NCBI RefSeq assembly: GCF_025766255.1 | Contig: NW_026516697.1 | Coordinates: forward strand, 310,001-374,000 | Length of the DNA stretch: 64,000 nt | Direction of reading: 5' to 3' | Source: Zychaea mexicana | Lineage: Eukaryota > Mucoromycota > Mucoromycetes > Mucorales > Lichtheimiaceae | In this document: positions 45,209 through 56,269 of the stretch, piece after piece | Numbering within the stretch: position 1 is the first letter of the stretch | How the letters are laid out: every line of letters begins with the position of its first letter | Position numbers and translations under genes: made by a program | Notes under the pieces: generated by a model | Told to the model about the DNA's origin: nothing | What the model saw: the letters and a program-made list of their open reading frames with translations, nothing else | The model's database searches: none

Positions 45209-46684
45209 AAAAGAGATGGCGCTTTAGTGTGCTACAACACGCAAACCAGCCCAGCAGACTGGTGTTATTACATAAATCTACGACTCATTTGCTATGTATT
45301 TACAAAGCCTGATCCGCTAAAATGCACCCCCCAAAGACCGAAACCCTGCCTCTTTTGACGAGCCTCTGACGACAGTCTCCATGACTGTCCGCCTCCAGCT
45401 AGGCCAAAAATTTTATATTTTTAATCTTACCATTTATTGCTATTCGTTTCAAGTCACAACGACGATTGCATTCACGATAGCAAACAAAGGATCATTTTGC
45501 ATGGATTAGTGGGCTGCTCCTCATTGGTTGCTTTAGCAGTAGTACCAACAACAGCATATAGCATTGTTGCCGCAGCTGATGGAAAATTTTAGACCAGGGG
45601 AGGAGTTTTTGGAGCATATCAGTCCGAATACTTGGAAACTCGACCAAGCACCTTAGTGGTAGTTGTAGCAGAACTCATGATGATAAAAACGTATAGCGAA
45701 TTCGACAGATCGTAGTAATCAGATAATAGCTCACTATCACCGATCGTCTACATATCAGCCATCTCGTATATTTAATTATCAACGGAACAAAAATTATATG
45801 GACGCACATGTAAATTGGCAACAGAAGTCTATTTGTCAGTCGTCATTTGATAAGGGTCGGTTTTAAGAAATCTGTTGTTTAGTCGTGCTGGCCCCGTCGA
45901 AAATGCCTTTGACAGACATACTTTGTACAAACATACCCAACAACGGCAAACTTCAGTTGAGCTTTCGGTACGTGTTGCAATCGTCGTTCCGCGATGCATA
46001 CGTTCACCTGTCGAGACGCGACTATCCTCTACCAAGTTTATATTTGTACGTATTGCGTGTGCTTTTTTCCATACGCTCCTAAGTTTTCTTTCACAGTATC
46101 ATCATTTTAGTAGGACAAGGATAGACGATCTCATACACTTATTTCCACGTTAACGAACACTAGCATGAAGAAGTTCGACGTGGCCAGTTATTAGAACAAT
46201 AGTTTTAAAGAATAAAACACGATCAAACAATAGACAGTATCTGTCAGAAGGTGCTATTCTTCATTATTTAGGCCCGGATAGTATGTATGAGGCTAGGGGA
46301 ATTTGACAATTATTTAGCCTACAAAATTGATCCGCGAAAAAGACTAGAGACGTTTGTTAGGAAAAAAAAGAAGAAACGGGCTATTGCTGGCGAAGTGTGG
46401 TATAATCAATCCTTGCTCCTAGGTCTATATACTTTCTTTACACTTTATTCACTTATTTAATTCCTTACAATATAAATGTGTTTATACCATTCGTCAGATA
46501 ATAAGCATCAATCTAGTTTTTCGGTTTGCTATCATACCATATCTTCTTGCCCTTGGATTACGCTAATTCTGATAGTTCTCGAGAAGTCATTGGCTCGATT
46601 TAGAACACCGTGTTTGCTGTTGGAGATTCGCCGTAAACAGTCAAGCGCTTGACACTTTTATCGCCACCCAACTCATTTCTCCAC
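45209..46684. other. Gene-poor region, possible gene scraps
   Basis: No intact gene. On the minus strand near 45676 a short frame MSSATTTTKVLGRVSKYSD is broken by a stop and followed, after further stops, by MLYAVVGTTAKATNEEQP near 45560. This may be a degenerate small gene. The last 80 bases hold the PAM17 promoter. Confidence 0.35.
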
Positions 46685-47430
46685 ATGTCATTTTCCGCCG
46701 TTCGATCACCACTGCAGACCGCTTTGTTGCGTTCGGTCGCAATAAAAAACAACAATGCAGCTGTTATTGCTTCTAGATATACCACCAAAACTACCACCGA
46801 AGCAGCTGGCGAGGAACAACGTCAGCAACAGCAACCTGCAGCCAATGACATTCCAACATGGAACGATTACTTTGAATTAAGAAAGAAGCGTCGCGTGTAC
46901 GAGCTGGTCTCATGCGTGCCTAGCACTATTGCACCTGCCATGGGCTCGATCTCGTATTTTGCACAACTCGAAATTGATCCCTTCACAACCTTTTTTGGCA
47001 TGGATCCAGTTATGGCTTCGGCTTTGGCCACTGTTGGTGCTGTAAGTTTTTTTCTTTTCTTTGTGGGACGAAACAGAGAGAATGCAGAAACAAAAAAAAA
47101 ATCGTGCAAAGCAAGAAGGAAGCGTTGAAAGATTCACTTTATACATAGGGCTTTGGTGGTTTCATGTTTGGCCCAGTTCTCGGTAACTTGTTGTTCAAAG
47201 CCATGAACAACAAAATTGTCCCTTCGATGGATCGCCGCGACAAGGTCTTTTACGAGCATATTAAAGCAAACCGTGCCGATGCTCGATTGAATTCGATCCG
47301 TAACCCTGTGCCTGATTACTATGGCGAAAAGATTCAGTCTGTAGCGGATTATCGTGCCTGGTTGCGGAAGCAGCGCGAACATTATAGAAAGGGTGTTTTT
47401 GGTGGCAACTCAGATGACTTGGATAACTAG
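46685..47430 (+). CDS. PAM17: Pam17, import motor subunit of the mitochondrial inner membrane
   Basis: Two exons, 46685-47041 and 47149-47430, 212 residues (yeast 197). Pam17 helps assemble the TIM23-associated import motor. An N-terminal presequence rich in Ser, Ala and Arg without acids (MSFSAVRSPLQTALLRSVAI) is followed by a Gln-rich linker. The conserved core begins WNDYFELRKKRRVYELV, then two membrane segments (residues about 85-105 and 112-135), the second spanning the splice (ALATVGA|GFGGFMFGPVLGNLLF). The C-terminal block has MDRRDKVFYEHIKANRADAR and NPVPDYYGEKIQS, as in the family. It is one of five mitochondrial genes between 46.7 and 63.7 kb. Confidence 0.92.
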
Positions 47431-47802
47431 ATTCTTTCTTTCCCCCTCATATATACACGTATACACCCAACCGCTCATTTTGTACAAACCCTGTAGACTT
47501 CTTTCTGTCCACTTTGCAATCCACACCACCCCGCTCAGTATAATTAGATCTTTTATCATGAAAAAGTATTACACTATTGCTAGAAAGATTCAAACGACTA
47601 TATCGTATTTTTTGTCGTCTTATTTGGGCCTCTTCTACATATTAAACATGGAATGCAGGATGAAATGCTGAGATAAGGGAGGAACAAGAACGTGCACTTT
47701 TTATTCAAACTTTTTGTAGCTATTTTCAGTTAACATTTTTGATTGTTGCCGTATAATATTATACTGAATAGGACACTAATGCGGTGTGCATATGTGATGA
47801 CT
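47431..47802. other. Spacer between convergent genes
   Basis: 3' flanks of PAM17 and the MDR oxidoreductase gene; AT-rich, no gene seen. Confidence 0.5.
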
Positions 47803-49349
47803 TTAGATTTCAATAACAACTTTGCCCAATTGCTGACCATGACTACATACAATGAAGAAAATGAAAAAAGGTTATTACGCCGGATATAGTGGGTGATTTA
47901 TGAACAAAAAGAAACAGACAGCGTGATCACTTACGCCAAGAGCGAGACTGACTTGTCAAGATTCTCTTGCGTCAATCCCTTGAAAGAATGAGAGACCACA
48001 GGGCGCACTTTGTTCTTATCGATGAATTCAAGCATTTTGGCGAATTCTGCACGCGATCCCATAGTCGAACCTTTCAGTTCGCAGTTTCGTCCCCACAAAT
48101 CCCTGGTAAACGAGACGCCCTGTGGACTGGCAGTATCACCGTACTGGGCAATGATACCGCCTTGTGCCATAGCTTCTGGAAGCTTTTCAAACAATTTGCC
48201 GCCTGATCCATCGACGACAGCATTGATTAACTTTCCGTTAAGCTGCTTCTTCAAATCTTCAATCGCATTGGCTATATATATGGTATGAAAAAAATCAGTA
48301 CATTGAATTGATAATCTCTGCTGCTGTTGCTCAATTATAATGGTGAAGATAATGAGGCTGTAGTATACATACGATCTTTGTAGTTGACACCGCCTTCAGC
48401 ACCCAATTCTTTGGCAAACTTGATCTTGTCAGGGTTGGATGATGTAACATAGACATGGGCTCCAACAGCAACTGCGAATCGTAATGCAAAAAGTGCTACA
48501 CCGCCACCAATACCGGTAACCAGAACGTAATCACCTTTTTGAGCTTGACATTTCGAGAACAAGGCTCTGTTTATAAAAATCATGCAGAGAAAGCAGATGC
48601 GCATGTCTATTATCAGTGTCTTATGACTATCAAAAAAGAAGAAACATTCATCCACAAAACTTGTAAGTGCATATACCTGTAAGCAGTCAAACCAGCAAGT
48701 GGAATAGCAGCAGCTTCAGAATCAGTCAAGTGCTCCGGGCATGGAAACACTTCTTTACTGTCAATGTTGATGGTCTCTGCGAAGGTTCCTACATAATACA
48801 GAAACGTAGAATCGTTTGACTGTTAATCTTCCTAACCTCCACCCACCATATGACATTATTCATGCAAGAAAGAAAAGTTTGTAAATATTCAAATAGTGTC
48901 ACTAACCTGGTGATGGAAGCATACCGAGGATACGGAAATCACCTTCAGGACCACGAGGACAGGAGTCCCAGTTGACACTTGGACTAATAAGGACTCGCTG
49001 ACCTTCGTTGACAGATGCAGCGCCCTTCTTCTCGAGAACTCCGACGGCATCGGCACCAAGCACGGAATTGAGGACGATACCAGGATAAAGACCCTTGAGA
49101 ATCCAGATATCACTGATATGTATCATAGGGACGACGCGTTGTTAAAAATCATCAAGTGGTAAAGCATAAAAAACCAACGTCGCTAAATCACGGAAGCAGA
49201 AAATTATACCGATGATTGAACGCGACTGCTCTGACTTTGACAACAGATTCGTTTGCTTGTGGTTGTGGTGGGTTAAACTCTTTCACTTCCAAACCATGCT
49301 TGAATGGTTCAGATTTGGGTGTATCAGTAAGAATTGCAGCTAAAACCAT
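47803..49349 (-). CDS. Zinc-type alcohol dehydrogenase-like (MDR) oxidoreductase
   Basis: Six exons: 49349-49210, 49112-48907, 48788-48677, 48566-48373, 48271-47935 and 47842-47803; phases agree, 342 residues. A GroES-like N-terminal half (FKHGLEVKEFNPPQPQANES; GADAVGVLEKKGAASVNEGQ; GTFAET) precedes a Rossmann domain with the nucleotide loop VTGIGGGVALFALRFAVAVG and VYVTSSNPDKIKFAKELGA. The catalytic-zinc Cys and His-Glu of true alcohol dehydrogenases are not in the usual places (NHRDIW; LGADAVG), which fits the quinone-reductase-like branch of the medium-chain family. NADPH is the likely cofactor. The substrate is unknown. The last 40-bp exon encodes HGQQLGKVVIEI, a typical ending. Confidence 0.88.
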
Positions 49350-49554
49350 GTTTTGGAATTAATTAAAAAAAATAAAATGCAATTGGGTGGGACAAAAAAT
49401 CAGAATCTCATCGCCTTTATATACCTTTGGCCCGATTATTAATCAAGACTTTCGCCTCTTTGTATGTCGGACAATAACCCCTGTTTTACGCGGTGTCGGA
49501 AAACAGATTACCTGCTATGAATGCTTATGGACAGCTTTTTGCATATGTGGCCAT

Positions 49555-51240
49555 TTAGTCTTCAACAAACTTGCTACTCGACAGCTGCCATTTGTCTTTT
49601 GCTTGCAACTGCATGTACATATCCTGACATGTCTCTCTCTGGGCGGTGGTTAGTTTGGTGCTGGTGTCGGTTGGTTCTTCGGCAACACTTGTAGGACTAC
49701 CGTCGCTGCTATTCGGTTGTGCTGACTGCGGGAGAATTTTACTCCAGTCTGGTTTGCTTTTAACCTAGCAATTGAAAAATGCAGCATTATTATGATCTGT
49801 CATTCTCTAATTTTCGTGTCATTGACAGTATGCGTACCACTCCAGATTTTGACACTAGTGAGCCGAACTTTGCAGACAAGAGTTCTTGGACGTTTTCCCA
49901 ACGATTAGAATGCGCAGCAATGGCTTTTGAGTTGAGCTCAATGAATTCAGCTAACTTTGGTTAGGTGATGCTCTCAAGGTAGTATGTCATAATGACTCTA
50001 AAATGGGACGTAATGAGTACCTAGGACAACAACGCTGACAGTATTTGAGCATTTACGTACGTGTATCAATAATATCCATGGTATGGAGTCGAGAGAGGCT
50101 GGTAAAGCATGAACTGTACACTGGCGGAGTCATTTATAGGCTCGATTTTTTTTACAGAGCCTCTGCATAACGCAGGAGAGGCACAAGATCTTGCTGCTTT
50201 TGTGAACTTCGTAACGATATCGTCACCATAGGTGAGCACATAAATATGTGCATCATTACCATTACCTGGCTTTTGCAATGCTTGGTGTAGAAGTCGTACA
50301 GTAAATTGAAACAGTTGTGCGGAGGATGTCATAGGCATTGCTGATTCTTTTTCTTTGATTTACCCACTTTCTGCTATAGGTTCTTTGGTTGCAAGGGCTA
50401 TATGCTGATCCCATTTTTTCAAGAGTGTATCTTGCTTATCAGGATACTCAGCGTTGTGGAGGGCCACTTCAGCATCGTTTGATAGTTGTTTGATACGCTT
50501 GTGATTGCGCTGGATTGTAAGAACTGAAATTCATATTAGTGGGATCCTTTATAAAGTCATTATTAGTAGGGATAATGATCTAATTTACCAGTGTTATTGA
50601 CCTTTTCTTCGCAAAAAAATGAGTGCGATACTGTAGAGAGCTTAAGCCGCCTGTTGAGAGGAGCCACTGAGCGTGTCATGGATACAAAACCGTTGAGGTA
50701 TGATAACAATCGCATTGGCCATTATCCGTCCGTCAATCATGCCAAAGCCTTTTACCGAACGAGGATGATAGTGAGTTGTGCAAGCTGCGTTGTGTCCGGT
50801 AGTATGGAAGATGCTGACTGCGACAGGGACATCTTCGATGTCTTTCAGACATGGTGTTTTCTACACGAACATATAAGAATTCATAAAACACTGTATAAAT
50901 TGTGTAAATGATTAGTACCTTTAAGGCAGTGCAGAGCTTACAGCCAACATCGTACATTATGCGTATGTTGCTTCCATATACTTCAGTGTCTGTAACTTTC
51001 TTCAATACGCGAAGAACATACGTATAATTTTAAGTAGATTAATGAGTAAATACATATGGCAGGTCAAATACAAATCAACAGTATACTAACCGTTCGCCTT
51101 TGCTACGAATATCGACTATAGCTATAGGGTAGCCATGGCTTCCGCAGGTGCATGAAAAAGCACCGGTCTTATCAAGGCCCTTTGCTGATCCGCCTTTTGA
51201 TTCAAGTGCGCCAAACGATGCACAGCCATCCTTGGCTTTA
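49555..51240 (-). pseudogene. KDZ-type (Kyakuja-Dileera-Zisupton) transposase relic
   Basis: Reading leftwards: KGLDKTGAFSCTCGSHGYPI and AIVDIRSKGERL near 51190-51090; VLKKVTDTEVYGSNIRIMYD and VGCKLCTALK near 51000-50925; then, in another frame, FHTTGHNAACTTHYHPRSVK and GFGMIDG near 50800-50720; and NGFVSMTRSVAPLNRRL-like sequence near 50670. These match the KDZ order: DETG..C.RHG, YDIGCxL, H..GH...C...YHPR, GFG..DGE. A later segment near 50520-50360 (IQRNHKRIKQLSNDAEVALH) and an end segment 49765-49555 (RETCQDMYMQLQAKDKWQLS) may belong to the same gene. Frame changes and the GFGMIDGR in place of DGE argue that it is inactive. The N-terminal part is absent. Confidence 0.6.
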
Positions 51241-53302
51241 TAATATGCAGATATAAGTATCTTAGATACCGTTGAAGGGATGGCGCGAGAACCTATAAGT
51301 AAATGCTGGAACTTAAGTTGTTGTGAGCGCTGTAGATAGCGAGAGGCCAGCTTACGCCACATTAGCTCTTTGTGTGGGCAATCCCAGATAAAATGTTGTG
51401 TTGTATCTTGGTTGGCCACAGAAAATGCAGAAGGCGTGGATTGCTGGGTTGGATCGCTGTTTACAGGGAGCTTTGCAATGAAATAGGCGCCAAAGGATGG
51501 CGTGTGCGTGGTGTGGAAACGTTGCTTGCCAAAATGTTCGCCAGGCTTTTCATGTGGCGCGAGAATATTGGTCGCTTAACTGGGAAAGTGGTGGCTGGTG
51601 CTGTTGTCAGAAAGTTTTGGGGTCTAGGTACTTCACGACGAGGCCGTTCTGAAGAGATCAAACCTAAAGACGGTCCGCTTTAAAGGGTTGTTGGAGATTA
51701 AAAAATTGCGCTAATTCGGGGATCAGTGGGTGTTGCGGCAACGAGAAGCCGGCAGAAAGAAGGGCCGATTGAGCATAGACCACGGTCAAGGAGGTTAAGA
51801 CAAGGCGCAGGCGGGTGCGATGCGGTTGATGGGCTACAAGTTGTCTTGGTTGGAGCGTACCCGTCGTAGAGTCTACATGAAAGCCCGCTTGATTAAGAAA
51901 CCAGATCAGTTGAACTTGCGTGTTGGGTGGACTTTGAGTGGTTTGGGAGATCAGGATAGACGAAGGTGATGGGAAGTTCAGCGACAATAGATGTAGTAAA
52001 TGATTCGAAATTACGTGGTAATCCCAGTTTACCACCGATGTCCAAAATAGGTCTGAGTGTTGTAAGGCGTTTGAAGGCAAGAGTGCGACAATCCACAAAG
52101 GCGAGTAGTACCAGGTGATGCTGTGTCTCCGAGAAGGTGGATTTGCAGAATCGCAAAACAGGTACACTATAGGAAAGAAAAAACCTTAATATACCTTAAA
52201 AAACCTAAAAAAACCTAAAACCTGAAAAAACCTGAAACGGGCAAATTAAGGTATATTCAGGTTTTTTTTAAACCTGAAAAAACCTGAGAAAACTCGAATA
52301 TACCTTAATATGCGTGGTTTCTCTGATTCGTCTTATTGGTCGGTCGAAGCGTGAAATGCGTTCAACTGTGTTTATGATTGGGTACATACATCGTATCTTA
52401 TTGGTCGTTGTACGTATAGCTGTATCCGTTTGGGAGCATCATTGGATACTTCATCAGCTATTCACATTTCCTCATTGATCCTCTTTCATATTATGTATGC
52501 TAAAAAACTGATTTCGATTGGATGACAATATGTTTATTATTAAATTTTGCTTTCTATAATAATTCTTTGACAAATCATTTTTGCATTGTGTAGTACACAA
52601 GCAAATAAGTGTTCAATTCTATTTAGTTGCCAACACGACCGCAACAGCTAACACCACGAGCATTACGAGCACCGACGCGAGCAGCACTGGTGCTGTCAGT
52701 GAAGTCATTAGCAGATCCATCGCATGAACGGGCGCGTTTGCGTGATGTAGTCTCTCTTTTAATTAGGTTGGTATATCATGGATGCTCATTCTATGCCATG
52801 CAATATGGATTTTTGATCTACTGTATACCTTGGCTTAAAGAGAGCAACACACTGGGTAGTTGCGACGCGTCTTCGTCTTCCGACTATTACACTAGGAGCC
52901 TTGAACAGTCGTCTGTGTTTGATGTCGACGGCAACGCAACCTCATGGTGTTGACGAACGCTGGTTGAGTACAACCAGTGTGTGTGCTATGAAGTACGTCA
53001 AATACATCTGCATTGGTAGAGTATATATACCTTTATTCTGAAAAAACACATGTTTCCTCTTGTGGAGCGCTTGATAATGTCTGATAGCGTTTAAAAACAG
53101 TAATATTTTGAAGGTAAGCATTATATACATATATACCGGAAACGCTAATACTCCTAGTATGTACTTACTGATTTTTGGTAGAAGCCGCCCTAGGCAACGC
53201 GTTTCTTGTAAGTTATTGCGCGATCCCCCGAAGTTGCAGGATTTTGTTTGTAGCCCAACTGTTCACGCACGCAGCCAAGGGTGCAGATCTTTAGCATGCG
53301 CT

Positions 53303-53806
53303 CTATAAATCTTGTTGCGCCTTCAAGGTCGTCTCTAGTATCGCTGACCAGCTCGTTCTAAGCAAATCAATATCAGCTTTGCTGAGAATACCATCGACCA
53401 TTATCCCAGATCGTCCCCATATGTTGTCCCTGATATTGACTTCGTCGCTGCGCGTGATATCCAATTGGTGCTCCCTGACAACGTCATGGCACAGACTGGT
53501 CAGCTCCTCCATTACAAACTTCGTCTGTGAGTCGACTTTGCGTTTGTAAGACCGTGTCAAGAGCATGCCGTCGAACAGCCCAGAAGAAAACGCCCTTGAT
53601 ACGGAGCTGGAAGATTCTACAGATGGACATGAAAGGACAGCACTGTACATCCCCAACTATAAGAGTTACTGATGTGGAAAGATCATCCAACGCCTTACTG
53701 TGACATCAACTTCCCTTGCCAAGGAGCCGACCGACCGTGCAAGTGCAAGCATTGAATCGTTATTGTTTTTGATAGCGTTAAGAATTGCTAGGATTTGAGG
53801 ATTCAT
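53303..53806 (-). CDS. Small element-encoded protein, helical
   Basis: Two exons, 53806-53699 and 53656-53303, with a 42-bp intron (donor ACA|GTAAGG, acceptor TATAG); 153 residues. The N-terminus MNPQILAILNAIKNNNDSML and LALARSVGSLAREVDVT is predicted helical or coiled coil; a Ser-rich linker follows (SSSSVSRAFSSGLF), then a Lys/Arg patch and a mixed-charge helical end. It lies wholly inside the CACTA-like element and reads intact. Small accessory proteins that bind subterminal repeats are known from plant CACTA elements (TnpA-type); whether this is such a protein is inference. Confidence 0.5.
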
Positions 53807-54085
53807 GTTAAGTTGTTTCTGTGTGATGTTTTATTATTGACGAAAGAGGAGAAGGAATAAGAAAAGGAACGATTTTTTTTTTCAAACGGCAAGATGAAGC
53901 ATACAAGGAGAGGCAAGGTCAAACAAATGAGGAGAAAAGGATCAACTTTGTTTTGATACTGCCTAAAATGGAAATCACCATAGATACCGCAGTTCACCAA
54001 GAAGTTCGTTGTCTCGTTTGTGACCTGCAAACGTAGTGACGCTTCGATGTACTTTCAATACTGCACACCAGCTGTTTGATATGCT

Positions 54086-54286
54086 TTACATTAACAACTC
54101 CATCGTGCGATACAGCCACGTGCCACTGTCATTAGACTTTTCAGCGTCATATACTTTCACCAAGGCAAATAATCTGGCAGCGTCTACATCATAATGCTGA
54201 AAGTACACCATAACTTCACCAATACGTATAAGCCTGGACTGCTGAACGCGATTGTTACCCTGCCAGCTGTTGGTGTTAATGGTCAA
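54086..54286 (-). pseudogene. Transposase-like C-terminal fragment
   Basis: An open frame without ATG: RLIRIGEVMVYFQHYDVDAA then LFALVKVYDAEKSNDSGTW, resembling the region near the C-terminus of fungal Tnp2/CACTA-related transposases, which has a hydrophobic strand, YF, then ALVxVY. It lies next to the right terminal repeat and upstream, in reading direction, of the small gene. No catalytic part is present; the assignment is tentative. Confidence 0.3.
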
Positions 54287-55240
54287 CCGCAGGCGGCATA
54301 AGATTTTTCTTCCGTGATAGAGAAGGTGTTGACATATTGATGAGATGAAAAAAAAATGTGGTCAGGTGTGTCGGAAGTTTCATTTGGTACAACAACGGTG
54401 GTCCTGGTTGAACTAATTTCAGGTTTATTCAGGTTTTTTAAGGTATATTAAGGTTTTTTTTCCTACAGTGGTAGCGCTACAGTTTCCGAGCAGGATGAAG
54501 TGGTTGAGCAGTGGTTGGGCTCAGCGCAGTTGATCCAGGACAGCGAGAACACCTCGTGACGCGGGCGGTTGCAGGTATCAAAGCTGACAGCAGGAAAATG
54601 ACGATGGAAAGCAAACTGGACACATATGATGATAATACTTGTAATATGCAAATCGTATGCCATGTCCGGCTGAGGAGTAAGAAATTGGCGACTAAACCAC
54701 GAGCAAGCATGGAGAGGCCACGAGAAGAGAGTCGCTGCGCGTGAATGCTGATTTTGGTGTGAAGTTGTTGCAGAAAACTGTCGAGCTGTCTTTGGAGCTG
54801 GTCAATGGAAAGCCGAGTTAGACGGCAAGTTCGGTGGCGGTGGCAATGGCGTCATGCCAGTGACCGATGCCAGTGACCGACGCCGTGTTGGTGTAAGGTG
54901 TGACGCCAAACTGATTGATTTGTACCGTTGAGTGAAGCTTCAACAGTTTTTACCCGGTTGAGTTCTGCATTAGATGCGCGACCGTGGGGTCAAGATGGTC
55001 AAAAGATTGATGTAACTCGCCGAGATGTGACAAAAAGACAAGGATATCATCAGCGGTTGCTCATTGTTATTGAAGCCGAGATACGTGGCCGTCAACGTTC
55101 GATCGTATTTTTTCTTTCTTTCTTGCAGCCGCTCATGTTTAATTGGATGAGGCCAAAAAGAGTCAGCTGATGTGGATTGGTATAACGTCCACGATGATGC
55201 TTTTGGTGTCAAACTTTCAGTTGTATACTCTTGCACATTC

Positions 55241-56269
55241 GATCACTCCTGTAAATTAGAAAGGTCAACCAGTGCGAAAATCAAGCGTGTCTTCTTTTCC
55301 AACAGCTAAAAGTGGGTGAACGTAAACCACTGGTGACAAAACCGTCCGTATGCAGTAATAAAATCCCTTCTATGTACTTTACATACAAGCTGCTATTGAA
55401 CAGAGATCTTAAGAAATCATCACCGATGTTTGCTTTTACCAAATCGCTTATATGTGCTGTTGTTGGCGGCTGCGTGGTCTATGGTGATATGAAACAACAG
55501 CCATTCAGCTTCTATTGCATTCTCGCTTGACTAAAGAAGTCGAAGAGATGGTGAAAACTTAGCGTCAGTAAGAAAAAAGTGTTGTGTATGACTGTTTCGA
55601 ATGATGATGTAAGTGTGAGTGAAGTTGAATAGTACAGCTAGTTGACAAACTTATGATCGCATAATCAAATGGTGTATAAATAAAAAAGAAAAGTTTAGTA
55701 GCGTATGATTTTCTGGGATTATCGCTTTTATTGTCATGAGGACAAAGATACGAAAGACGAGCCTACGTTATAAGCGTCGATATAACGATTCATTACGGGA
55801 GCGTAGTGAACTTTTGCTCCACTATAAAAACACTGGAAATCTACAACGAGAGACTGCAAATCTTTATTCTGAAAATCTACAAAATTGTCAAAAATGGAGA
55901 TTAGCAGTCGAAATAGATTGGCCGATTTCAGCAGTATACTAGCAGTCGAAATATTTCCCATAGTGGACAATTTCTTTTCTGCCTTCTTGGTGAGGGATAC
56001 TATATATAAAGAAAGCAACAATAATGCATCAGCTACAATCAGTTAGTAGCATCGTCTCGCCATAAACTATTCCAAGGTATAAAGCTGTGCATCCTTTTAA
56101 GGTATGTACAAACTTATTATCTAGTACGAGCGCAAACACCAGTAGATTCCCTTACTTATTACTAAGGGAAACGATCGTTGGTTTTATGCGATGCATTTGA
56201 AAATGCTATTTGCAGCGGATGAGACGAAGAAAAGAGCGGGATTGCGTACTACTACAGTATATGTTTTCT
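55241..56269. other. Intergenic, no recognised gene
   Basis: Short frames of 65-95 codons on both strands (for example minus 55734-56021) with no domain. This is probably the boundary zone between the transposon nest and the duplicated thioesterase segment. Confidence 0.4.

Larger units (their letters stand above)
52165..54470. mobile_element. CACTA-like DNA transposon inserted in the LINE relic
   Basis: Terminal inverted repeats: the left end starts CACTATAGGAAAG and runs on to AACCTTAATATACCTTAAA by 52198; the right end, read inwards from 54470, starts CACTGTAGGAAAA and continues with the same AACCTTAATATACCTTAAA block. Subterminal AACCTGAAAAAACCTGA motifs recur at 52229-52290 and near 54420. 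GTA or GGTA lies directly outside both ends (52161-52164; 54471-54473), consistent with a 3-bp target duplication. CACTA ends, subterminal repeats and a 3-bp duplication are the marks of the CACTA (CMC/EnSpm) superfamily. The interior carries one intact small gene and a transposase-like scrap; no full transposase. Confidence 0.6.
51241..55240 (-). mobile_element. Non-LTR retrotransposon (LINE) reverse-transcriptase relic, split by a DNA element
   Basis: Two fragments read leftwards. The upstream piece (about 55240-54471) contains HAQRLSSRGLSMLARGLVAN and FLLLSRTWHTICIL near 54770-54640, the conserved post-thumb region of fungal LINE reverse transcriptases. The downstream piece (52164-51241) has AQFFNLQQPF near 51680 and, after a frame change, QDTTQHFIWDCPHKELMWRK near 51400, the zf-RVT-type Cys/His ending. 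Between them lies the 2.3 kb element 52165-54470. The catalytic FADD box is not found. The 3' end is replaced near 51240 by the KDZ relic in the same reading frame. Confidence 0.6.

Noticed and set aside
49779..49964. Plus-strand 61-codon frame near the KDZ relic
   Set aside because: Neighbouring minus-strand sequence reads as a KDZ-associated exon (49765-49555); the plus frame has no domain.
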